Source of the DNA: Deltaproteobacteria bacterium
Lineage (GTDB): Bacteria > Desulfobacterota_C > Deferrisomatia > Deferrisomatales > JACRMM01
Direction: 5' to 3'
NCBI GenBank assembly: GCA_016218905.1
Contig: JACRCS010000376.1
Location: 1 to 6,128, forward strand
DNA: 6,128 nt
A model generated the notes under the pieces. The model saw only the letters and a program-made list of their open reading frames with translations, was not told where the DNA came from and made no database searches. Position numbers and translations under genes: made by a program. Below, in pieces: positions 1-4,740 of the stretch. Within the stretch, counting starts at the first letter, position 1. Each line of letters starts with the position of its first letter.

Positions 1-2
1 CG

Positions 3-575
3 GGCTTCACCGGCGAGGGCGACGCCGCGGCGTTGGGTCGCAAGGTGCGCCGACGCGGTCTTCGACTCGTCGTTCTCTCCGTCGTGGACGTCGCCGTCAC
101 GGTCGTCGCGCTGGCGCTCTTCGCCGTTCTCGCGAGGCGCGGCGACGCCGTGGACGCGTTCCTCGCCGCGTCGATGTCCGTTCTCACCGTCGCTCTGTGC
201 GCGAGCGCGTTGTGGATCCGTCGTGGCACCTACAGCCCGGCGTCGGAGTCGACGGCGGAATTCGTCCGGCTGTCGATCCTGCGCGCGCGGCGGGCGCTCC
301 TCGCGATCCGCGCCGGGTGGATCGCGCTCGCGGTCGAGGCAGCGGCCCTCGCGCCCTGGCTGTGGCATCGCGCCACCGTGCTCGGCTCGTTGCGACCGGA
401 GGTCCTGGCCTTCGGCCTCGGGCTCCTGCTGGCGGTTCTGGCCGCGGCCGCGGCCGTGCTCGTGACGCTGGGGCGGAGGGTCCGGCGCGACCTTCGCGAG
501 GCGGAAGAGCTTCAGGCCGCGCTCTCGGAGCTCGCTTCTCAGTGCAGCGTGCCCTTCAGCCGGGACGAGTCGTAG
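3..575 (+). CDS. Four-helix integral membrane protein, function unknown (5' end outside window)
   Basis: The reading frame is open from base 3 and runs off the left edge, so the N-terminus is missing. The first in-window start is a TTG at 33, but the residues before it (GFTGEGDAAAL) read as normal protein, so the real start is probably upstream. Counting from that TTG, four hydrophobic stretches are visible at about residues 12-35, 43-62, 90-111 and 120-147. Arg-rich segments flank them (RKVRRRGLR before the first, GRRVRRD after the last), and a short polar helix (REAEELQAALSELASQ) ends the protein. This points to an inner-membrane protein with a short cytoplasmic tail. From memory, similar multi-helix proteins often follow ECF sigma factor genes in high-GC bacteria, but the upstream gene is not visible, so that link is a guess. 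No catalytic motif is seen. Its last 37 bp overlap the lipocalin relic on the opposite strand. Confidence 0.7.
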   Translation, partial: GFTGEGDAAALGRKVRRRGLRLVVLSVVDVAVTVVALALFAVLARRGDAVDAFLAASMSVLTVALCASALWIRRGTYSPASESTAEFVRLSILRARRALLAIRAGWIALAVEAAALAPWLWHRATVLGSLRPEVLAFGLGLLLAVLAAAAAVLVTLGRRVRRDLREAEELQAALSELASQCSVPFSRDES

Positions 576-640
576 CCCTGAGACCTGAGCCGTACGAGGA
601 TGCCCGCGTAGGTCGTCTCGGGCATCGTCGGGGCCCTGCT
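539..640 (-). pseudogene. C-terminal relic of a lipocalin (Blc-type outer-membrane lipoprotein family)
   Basis: The - strand from about 640 down to the TGA at 541-539 encodes roughly 34 residues. It starts SRAPTMPETTY and ends SQGYDSSRLKGTLH before the stop. From memory, this matches the end of bacterial lipocalins of the Blc/VlpA type, which close with an (L)SRTPTM segment, a Tyr-containing helix, and GYDxSRL plus a short tail. A whole lipocalin has about 160-190 residues, and the eight-stranded barrel is missing here. Upstream on the same strand (641-870) no lipocalin sequence follows in any frame I read. That DNA instead encodes an SDR fragment on the opposite strand. The gene is therefore a 3' stump, cut near 641-660. 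The first ATG inside it is at 625 (28 residues), but expression seems unlikely. The relic overlaps the membrane-protein gene tail-to-tail by 37 bp. The family call rests on one motif-rich segment. Confidence 0.55.
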
Positions 641-648
641 CCGCACGG

Positions 649-654
649 TACGAT
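649..654 (+). promoter_or_regulatory. Candidate -10 element (TACGAT) for a leaderless start at 661
   Basis: TACGAT fits the TANNNT pattern and lies six bases before the ATG at 661. That is the spacing seen where transcripts begin at the start codon. No Shine-Dalgarno sequence precedes this ATG, which agrees with a leaderless start. I see no good -35 hexamer about 17 bases upstream, so the call is weak. Confidence 0.25.
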
Positions 655-660
655 GACAAG

Positions 661-867
661 ATGCTGGATTCGTCGAAGCCCGGATTGACCCTCCTGACGG
701 GCGCGACCGGCGACGTCGGCGGCCGGCTCCTGGGTGCGCTCGTGGAGCGCGGCCTGCGCGCGCGCCGCCTCACCCGGCCGGAGAACCTGTCCTCCCGGAT
801 CCTGCGGGGTGGCCGCGCGAAGAGCCCCGCCGTACCCTGCGTGCCCGGCCTGCTTGGAGGGGAGTGA
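661..867 (+). pseudogene. N-terminal relic of an NAD(P)-binding SDR (NmrA/YbjT-like)
   Basis: A 68-residue frame opens with a Rossmann dinucleotide-binding motif, LTLLTGATGDVGGRLLGAL at residues 9-27. A basic strand end follows (GLRARRLTRPENL, residues 31-43), as in atypical SDRs that read VTGATGxVGGRL...G..VR.L.R.PE.L. After about residue 47 (near base 801) the likeness stops. The rest, Arg/Gly/Pro-rich and ending PGLLGGE, looks like out-of-context coding. A full SDR of this kind needs some 220-480 residues, so the substrate domain and most of the Rossmann fold are gone. No other frame carries on the family before the next gene at 871. The stop TGA (865-867) sits inside the ribosome-binding region of that gene, so any translation would end there. 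It is most likely the stub of a deleted gene. A short expressed peptide cannot be excluded. Confidence 0.55.
856..864 (+). promoter_or_regulatory. Strong Shine-Dalgarno sequence for the SDR gene
   Basis: GGAGGGGAG lies six bases before the ATG at 871 and fixes that start. It also shows that the downstream gene keeps its own translation signal, separate from the truncated frame that ends at 867. Confidence 0.75.
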
Positions 868-870
868 GAC

Positions 871-1632
871 ATGCCCGAGCAGCAGACCGTTCTCCTCGTC
901 GGCGGCACCGGACGGACGGGCCGACGCGTGCTGCAGCAGCTCCTCGGCCGCGCCGTCCGCGTTCGCGCCATCGTGAGATCGGGACGCGCGCTTCCTCCCG
1001 AGGTCGCGGGGAGCCCCGGCCTGACGGTGATCGAGGCGAGCCTGCTTTCGCTCTCCGACGACGAAATGCGCCGCCACCTCGTCGGCTGCGATGCGGTCAT
1101 CTCCTGTCTCGGTCACGTGCTCGGCCTCAAGGGCATTTTCGGGCCGCCGCGCGACCTCGTGACGAGAGCAACGACGCGCCTGTGCCGGGGGATCGAGGCG
1201 CTCGAGCCCGCGGCGCCGGTCCGGTTCATCCTCATGAGCAGCGTCTCCGTCCATCGCCCCCAGGGCCTCGACTCGCGCCGGGGCTCTTTCGAGAGGGCGT
1301 TTCTCCGGGTGCTCTGCAGCGTGCTTCCTCCTGCGGGTGACAACCAGGAGGCCGCGGACTTCCTCCTCGGGAAGATCGGGCCGGACAACCCGTTCGTTCA
1401 GTGGGCGGTGGTCCGGCCGGACTCGCTCCTCGAGGGCGAGGTCTCGGAATACGCGTTGCACGAGGGCCTCGTGGACAGCCTCTTCGCACCGGGCCGCACG
1501 AACATGGCCAACGTCGCGCACTTCATGAGCGAACTGGCGACGAACCCGAAGACGTGGGCCGACTGGAAGTCCAGGCTGCCCGTAATCGTCAACGTCGCCG
1601 CCTCGACCGCGACCGGGTCCGGACCGGCCTGA
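871..1632 (+). CDS. Atypical SDR, NAD(P)-binding Rossmann-fold protein
   Basis: This 253-residue protein is complete and starts at an ATG behind a strong GGAGGGGAG ribosome-binding site. Residues 7-21 (VLLVGGTGRTGRRVL) form the first beta strand and the glycine-rich GGTGxxG loop that binds NAD(P). VRAIVRSG (31-38) is the second strand with basic residues, suiting NADPH. VISCLGHV (76-83) and FILMSSVSV (119-127) match strands four and five of the atypical SDR (NAD(P)H-binding, NmrA-like) fold. VVRPDSLLEG (180-189) and NVAHFMSELA (214-223) are the usual late motifs. The classical YxxxK catalytic pair is absent: the matching stretch reads GDNQEAADFL. It may therefore be a reductase of unusual chemistry or a cofactor-binding sensor. 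The length fits the family. No operon partner is visible, since the gene upstream is a relic and the next + strand gene begins about 200 bp on behind its own promoter candidate. The substrate cannot be told from the sequence. Confidence 0.85.
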   Translation: MPEQQTVLLVGGTGRTGRRVLQQLLGRAVRVRAIVRSGRALPPEVAGSPGLTVIEASLLSLSDDEMRRHLVGCDAVISCLGHVLGLKGIFGPPRDLVTRATTRLCRGIEALEPAAPVRFILMSSVSVHRPQGLDSRRGSFERAFLRVLCSVLPPAGDNQEAADFLLGKIGPDNPFVQWAVVRPDSLLEGEVSEYALHEGLVDSLFAPGRTNMANVAHFMSELATNPKTWADWKSRLPVIVNVAASTATGSGPA

Positions 1633-1635
1633 CAC

Positions 1636-1740
1636 TCAGAGCGTAGCCGGCCACCTCACGCCCTCCGGAACGGTCACCTGCACCGTCGTCCTCTCGAACA
1701 GGGCACGACCGCGCGGCTCGACGACCCGTCGAGGGCCCAT
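1636..1740 (-). CDS. Short ORF or gene-end relic, 34 residues, function unknown
   Basis: An ATG at 1740 begins a 34-residue frame that ends at TGA 1638-1636, tail-to-tail with the SDR gene and three bases from its stop. The residues LFERTTVQVTVPEGVRWP look like an ordinary beta-strand-rich protein end, not a random antisense frame, and the third codon positions are mostly G or C. The frame also stays open upstream past 1836 on the - strand, but that part looks like low-quality Pro/Arg-rich shadow sequence. A weak AGG lies four bases before the ATG. It could be the 3' stump of a lost gene, like the lipocalin stump to the left, or a chance frame in GC-rich DNA. I do not recognise the family. 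Confidence 0.25.
   Translation of the reverse strand: MGPRRVVEPRGRALFERTTVQVTVPEGVRWPATL
1717..1733. repeat. Inverted repeat CTCGACG/CGTCGAG
   Basis: Two perfect 7-base arms are separated by three bases (ACC). It could form a short hairpin after the SDR gene, but no T-rich tract follows on either strand, so it is not a standard intrinsic terminator. An operator half-site pair or chance within the 34-residue frame are equally possible. Confidence 0.3.
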
Positions 1741-1778
1741 CACCTGCGGGAGGGGGCGACGTTGGGGGGCTGACCTCG

Positions 1779-1808
1779 TTGCGGGGGGCACCCCCTCCGC
1801 CGTAGACT
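1779..1808 (+). promoter_or_regulatory. Candidate promoter for the 126-residue protein (TTGCGG - 18 bp - TAGACT)
   Basis: TTGCGG at 1779-1784 and TAGACT at 1803-1808 sit 18 bases apart. They resemble sigma-70 -35 and -10 hexamers and lie 28 bases before the start codon at 1836. The spacer holds a G/C inverted repeat (1781-1800). The pairing is plausible but unproven, as GC-rich genomes contain many weak matches. Confidence 0.35.
1781..1800. repeat. G/C hairpin inside the candidate promoter spacer
   Basis: The arms GCGGGGGG and CCCCTCCGC pair over eight positions, with one G-T wobble, around a CACC loop. It fills the space between the -35 and -10 candidates. It could be a repressor-binding palindrome, a roadblock or terminator-like stem without a T-tract, or simple G/C bias. 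Confidence 0.35.
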
Positions 1809-1817
1809 TCCCTGGCC

Positions 1818-1825
1818 AAGGGAGG
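1818..1825 (+). promoter_or_regulatory. Shine-Dalgarno sequence for the 126-residue protein
   Basis: AAGGGAGG lies ten bases before the ATG at 1836. A second weaker AGGA touches the ATG. This supports 1836 as the start over the later in-frame ATG at 1854. Confidence 0.55.
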
Positions 1826-1835
1826 GCCTCCAGGA

Positions 1836-2216
1836 ATGAGCACGAACCTCGTGATGAGCGGTCGCAGCCTCACAGGGTCTCTTCACGGCAAGAGCATCTC
1901 CTGCCTCCTCCATCCGACCTCGGGACAGGGTCCGAGTCCGGGGTCGTACGTCGTTCGCATCGTGAAAGATCCGGTCTTCGGCCGCCTTGGTTACCTCGCT
2001 CCCGGGGGGGCGTCCGGGGTCGGAGCCGGAGGCCCCCAAGCGTACGAGTTCTATTGCTACTCCCGGCCCGGCGGAGACGGGCCCTCGCCCTCGAGCTCGT
2101 GGGTCCTTAGCGACCGGCCGATCGGCGGGCGGAACTGCCTGATGGCCACGACGGGACTCCCTGAGCTGCTGGACGCGCTCACCGAGGGGGGGGCGGCGGT
2201 CGTCACGGTGTACTAG
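1836..2216 (+). CDS. Small protein of unknown function, possibly L,D-transpeptidase-like
   Basis: This 126-residue protein has no signal peptide and no membrane helix. It opens with short alternating strands (LVMSGRSLTGSLHGKSISC, 5-23), then HPTSGQGPSPGSYVV (26-40) and KDPVFGRLGYLAPG (44-57). A Gly/Pro/Ser-rich middle (58-88) follows. It ends with WVLSDRPIGGRNCL (89-102), a helix LPELLDALTEGG (108-119) and the strand AAVVTVY. A GPxPxGxY turn followed far downstream by a Cys, a helix and a hydrophobic strand is the layout of small YkuD/DUF2778-type L,D-transpeptidases. In those, the catalytic Cys sits in SxGCxxL. Here the Cys (101) is preceded by Asn, and I find no clear catalytic HG before it, so enzyme activity is doubtful. 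The likeness is pattern-based and may be wrong. The gene converges with tfuA and overlaps its 3' end by 14 bp. Two poly-G runs (7 and 8 bases) lie within it. Confidence 0.65.
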   Translation: MSTNLVMSGRSLTGSLHGKSISCLLHPTSGQGPSPGSYVVRIVKDPVFGRLGYLAPGGASGVGAGGPQAYEFYCYSRPGGDGPSPSSSWVLSDRPIGGRNCLMATTGLPELLDALTEGGAAVVTVY

Positions 2217-3327
2217 GGCCGGCGCTCTCGAGCAGCTTGGCGTAGTCGCCAGTCCAGCGAAGGTAGTCGAGCAGGTGCTGAGTCAGGGCGCCGCCCGCTC
2301 GCTGCCGCGCCTGAGTCGCGAGCGTGTCCTGCTCGAGCCATCGCTCGAGGTCGTCGCGCGACGCGGCGTTGGTCTCGAGCCATCTCGCGACGCCAGCGGG
2401 ATCCGTGATCCCTTTCCTTCGGCAGAACGCGTCAGCACGGGCGAGCAGGTCCGGAGCCCCGGGAGCGCCGCCCTCGCGCAGCGAGAGGACCCCCGCCAGC
2501 CACCAGCCGAGGGCGGCCGCTTCTGCTCGTTCCAGGGCATCCGGGTCGCGGCGCAGCGCGTCGAGAACCGCCTCGTCGGCCTTCCCGGGAGGGCCGCACG
2601 CACCGTCCCTCAACACGAACTCCTCCCAGAACAGCGTTTCCTCGAAGCGGAAGGACACCCGCTTCGGACCGGGCGCCGTCTCCAGGAACGCCCGCAGTGA
2701 CGCGAGCATCGCGACAGCGTCCTCTCGTTTCTGGTTCACGGCTCCGTGCGGGAGCCAGGCGGCCAGCCGGTCCAGCTGATCGGTCGAGACGCAGGCCGCC
2801 CGAGCGAGGTCGAGGAGGCGACCCCAGGAGCGTTCCGGGTAGAAAAGGGCCTTCCCGAGCTCGAGGAGAACGTCGCGCGTCTCGGCCACGATCACGCCCT
2901 TGGTGAATGCCCTGGCCAGGGAGGCCCGGATGTGGACCATCGGTTCCGAGGAGATTTGGTACGTCTCCTCCGTTGGGCCGTGAACTACGGCCACCTCGTC
3001 GTCGTCTTCGAGCACGCCGTCTCGGAACGACTCGAAGATCACGCCGACTCCGACCATCCCGAATCGCTCGAGCTCCGCGGCCCGGAGCGCCCCGAGGCTG
3101 GAGCTTCCGAACACGTGAATTCCCCGGCTCAAAGCCCAGAGGATCTCCTTGTGCCAGACCGACGGGACGAGCTCGAAGGTGCCGTCGATGATGGCGATGG
3201 CCTCGGGCCTTCTGAGCGCCGCCCGATAGACGTCCCCCTGCGCCGCGGGCGGGAGGCAGACGGCGTCGATGACCCGGGTGACCTCCGCCCGGGACAGCGT
3301 CGGTCCGGTGAACACGACGACGCTCAA
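2203..3327 (-). CDS. TfuA-like protein, partner of YcaO in peptide thioamidation
   Basis: The start is the TTG at 3327, whose TTGA overlaps the stop of ycaO by four bases. The protein is 374 residues. The same frame is open further upstream, but there it only mirrors ycaO. Conserved TfuA-family blocks are easy to see: VFTGPTLS (5-12), IDGTFE (47-52), VPSVWHKEILWALSRG (54-69), VFGSSSLGALRAAEL (72-86), GMVGVGVIF (90-98) and DDDEVAVVHGP (108-118). These make up the TfuA core, PF07812. The rest, about 150-374, is mostly helical and less conserved, with SFRFEETLFWEEF at 225-237 and an amphipathic C-terminal end. In methanogens and thioviridamide-type pathways TfuA acts with YcaO, and it is thought to help deliver sulfur for turning a backbone amide into a thioamide. 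The enzyme is soluble and cytosolic. Coupled translation suggests a fixed ratio to YcaO. The substrate is unknown. Confidence 0.88.
   Translation of the reverse strand: MSVVVFTGPTLSRAEVTRVIDAVCLPPAAQGDVYRAALRRPEAIAIIDGTFELVPSVWHKEILWALSRGIHVFGSSSLGALRAAELERFGMVGVGVIFESFRDGVLEDDDEVAVVHGPTEETYQISSEPMVHIRASLARAFTKGVIVAETRDVLLELGKALFYPERSWGRLLDLARAACVSTDQLDRLAAWLPHGAVNQKREDAVAMLASLRAFLETAPGPKRVSFRFEETLFWEEFVLRDGACGPPGKADEAVLDALRRDPDALERAEAAALGWWLAGVLSLREGGAPGAPDLLARADAFCRRKGITDPAGVARWLETNAASRDDLERWLEQDTLATQARQRAGGALTQHLLDYLRWTGDYAKLLESAGPSTP
3324..3327 (-). other. TTGA stop-start overlap coupling ycaO to tfuA
   Basis: The TGA of ycaO (3326-3324) and the TTG start of tfuA (3327-3325) share two bases. 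A purine-rich GGCGGATGGG stretch lies a few bases upstream inside the end of ycaO and may serve as ribosome-binding site. Overlaps of this type usually mean that the second gene is translated by ribosomes finishing the first. Confidence 0.7.
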
Positions 3328-4529
3328 ACGGGCCCATCCGCCGGAGCCCGGCCGCCGATCCGATGCAGGCCCGGGACGATGACCCGCACAACCGGGATCC
3401 CGATCTCGGCCTGCGTCAGGTCGACGACGACGACCTGGCCGAACCCCGCCTTCCGGAGCGCGCCGAGCTCCCATTCGAGGTCGTCCTCCAGCGAGTCGGC
3501 CTCGAACGACGGCGCCGCCGCGAAGGCACGCCTCCCCCGACCGGAGGAGAGGGTCCCGGCACGTTCCAGGGCCCGGGCCTCGTTCCGCAGCAGGTCGTCG
3601 AGCCTGGGCATGTCGTCGCGGGCCCCCGAGATCGCTGTCAGCCGGCTCTGGGCGGCCTCCGACAGCGCGCGTGAGAGCGCTACCTGGCGCACCGGGTGGC
3701 AGCCCAGGCCCCCTGCGGCGTAAAGGCGACCGAAGGGTGCGTCCTCGGCGTCCTCGATCGCCGCGAGAAACGACGGAAGCTCCACGGCGGCCGTGATCTC
3801 CCACGCCGCCACCGTCACACCTGCTCTCTCGAAGCGGTCGAGGAGCCTCCGGCAGTGCGGGTCGTCCACGCTGCTCAGATCCAGCCGGAGGGACTCCTGC
3901 TCCTCGGGGAGCCGCTGCACGAAGCGCCACCGGGCGTCGCGCTCCACGACCTCGCAGATCGCGTGGCTCACTGCCTCCACGAGGTGGTTTCCAGAGGCCA
4001 GACCGCTACTGGAGGCGGCGAAGCACGTCGCGTCGAGGCGCAGGTCCGCGGTGTAAGCGGTATGGACCAGCTGGAAGGGGACCCATGTCCCCTCCCCGCT
4101 CATCCAGTCCCTGCCCTGGACCCAGAGCAGCGGCAGCTCGGGGTGGTAGCGGCCGTTGATCGAGAGGGTCAGCCGGCTGACGTCCACCACCGGGCGGGTG
4201 GCCCTGAGCTCCGCGTAGCTGGACAGCATCAGGGGCAGCCGGACTCGCTCGGCGTGATAGCCCTCCAGGCTCTCCATGATCGCGGACGCCTTCGCGGCGT
4301 CGAGGTCCAGACCTTTGCCCTGGGATACCGAGATCGAACGCGAGTTCGGTCGGCAGCACATCACGACCGGGATCCCGATGCGGTCCAATCCGGTGATGTT
4401 CGCGAGTCGGGTGATCCCCAGCTCTGGGAGGAGCGGCCGCAGGCGCTCTAGCGTCTCCTGCGGCGGGACGAGCCTGGGGGTGCCCTCACGATACCGCTTC
4501 GTGAGCGGACCGCTCATTCGCATGGCCAT
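3324..4529 (-). CDS. YcaO-family ATP-dependent backbone-modifying enzyme (TfuA-associated, probable thioamidase)
   Basis: YcaO proteins use ATP to activate a peptide-bond oxygen. With TfuA they are linked to thioamide formation, while with E1-like partners they make azolines. Counting from the ATG at 4529 (401 residues), blocks typical of the TfuA-linked class are visible: GTPRLVPPQETLERLRPLLP (16-35), GITRLANITGLDRIGIPVV (38-56) and SISVSQGKGLDLDAAKAS (65-82). The ATP/Mg acidic residues fall in SAIMESLEGYHAE (E86, E89), SHAICEVVERDA (188-199; E193, E196, R197) and ALSEAAQSRL (288-297). It ends in VIVPGLHRIGG, without the PxPxP tail of azoline-forming YcaOs, which favours the thioamide class. 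The start is uncertain: GTG 4541 and ATGs at 4529, 4523 and 4517 are all in frame, and none has a good Shine-Dalgarno sequence. The tail overlaps tfuA by four bases. No E1-like, protease or dehydrogenase gene accompanies the pair. Confidence 0.9.
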   Translation of the reverse strand: MAMRMSGPLTKRYREGTPRLVPPQETLERLRPLLPELGITRLANITGLDRIGIPVVMCCRPNSRSISVSQGKGLDLDAAKASAIMESLEGYHAERVRLPLMLSSYAELRATRPVVDVSRLTLSINGRYHPELPLLWVQGRDWMSGEGTWVPFQLVHTAYTADLRLDATCFAASSSGLASGNHLVEAVSHAICEVVERDARWRFVQRLPEEQESLRLDLSSVDDPHCRRLLDRFERAGVTVAAWEITAAVELPSFLAAIEDAEDAPFGRLYAAGGLGCHPVRQVALSRALSEAAQSRLTAISGARDDMPRLDDLLRNEARALERAGTLSSGRGRRAFAAAPSFEADSLEDDLEWELGALRKAGFGQVVVVDLTQAEIGIPVVRVIVPGLHRIGGRAPADGPV

Positions 4530-4541
4530 CGATGATCGCAC

Positions 4542-4740
4542 GCGGAGCCAGATCTCTCGCCCGGCCGCCTGCGGCCTGCCGGTCCACCCTTCTTGGTTCT
4601 GTGGGCCGCCGGGGACTTGATCAGCGAAGGGGATCGAGCCGGCCTTTCTTCAGTCGCGGGCCATCGCGGGCGCCTCGGAGGCGTTCGGCCGGATCGACCG
4701 CGCGGCAGACGATCCCCATCCCGGAATTCGCGGAACGGGT
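4542..4740 (-). other. Intergenic gap upstream of ycaO (possible promoter or precursor region)
   Basis: About 200 bp separate the end of the transporter gene from the first possible ycaO start. I see no T-tract terminator after the transporter and no convincing sigma-70 hexamer pair on the - strand. The gap holds a short - strand ORF (ATG 4719 to TGA 4623-4621, 32 residues, beginning MGIVCRAVDPAERL) without a Shine-Dalgarno sequence. It also holds a G/C-rich palindromic patch at 4561-4582 with arms GGCCGC and GCGGCC. Confidence 0.4.

Noticed and set aside
556..1635. A 359-codon open frame on the - strand
   Set aside because: Its product is Arg/Ala/Gly/Pro-rich with no motif and it lies opposite the SDR gene, which has clear Rossmann motifs and a strong ribosome-binding site. 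It is an antisense shadow of GC-rich coding DNA.
2746..3723. A 325-codon + strand frame opposite tfuA and ycaO
   Set aside because: It has no family motifs and is rich in Arg, Glu and Asp as expected for the complement of a GC-rich gene. The - strand genes have strong motif support.
3328..3930. N-terminal extension of the TfuA frame up to 3930 (575 residues in all)
   Set aside because: The extra ~201 residues are low-complexity Arg/Gly/Pro sequence overlapping ycaO. TfuA family likeness begins exactly at the TTG at 3327.
4561..4582. G/C palindromic patch before ycaO as a transcription terminator
   Set aside because: There is no T-run after the stem on either strand, and such GC-rich self-complementary patches are frequent at this base composition.
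4486..4587. A 33-codon - strand frame from GTG 4587 overlapping the start of ycaO, considered as a RiPP precursor
   Set aside because: It overlaps ycaO out of frame, its only purine-rich stretch touches the GTG with no proper spacing, and its sequence (begins VDRQAAGGRARD) has no leader/core look.
4601..4680. Possible tRNA-like segment with GGGGATCGAGCC
   Set aside because: No cloverleaf can be drawn: there is no GTTCGA T-loop, no matching acceptor arms and no anticodon arm at the right distance.
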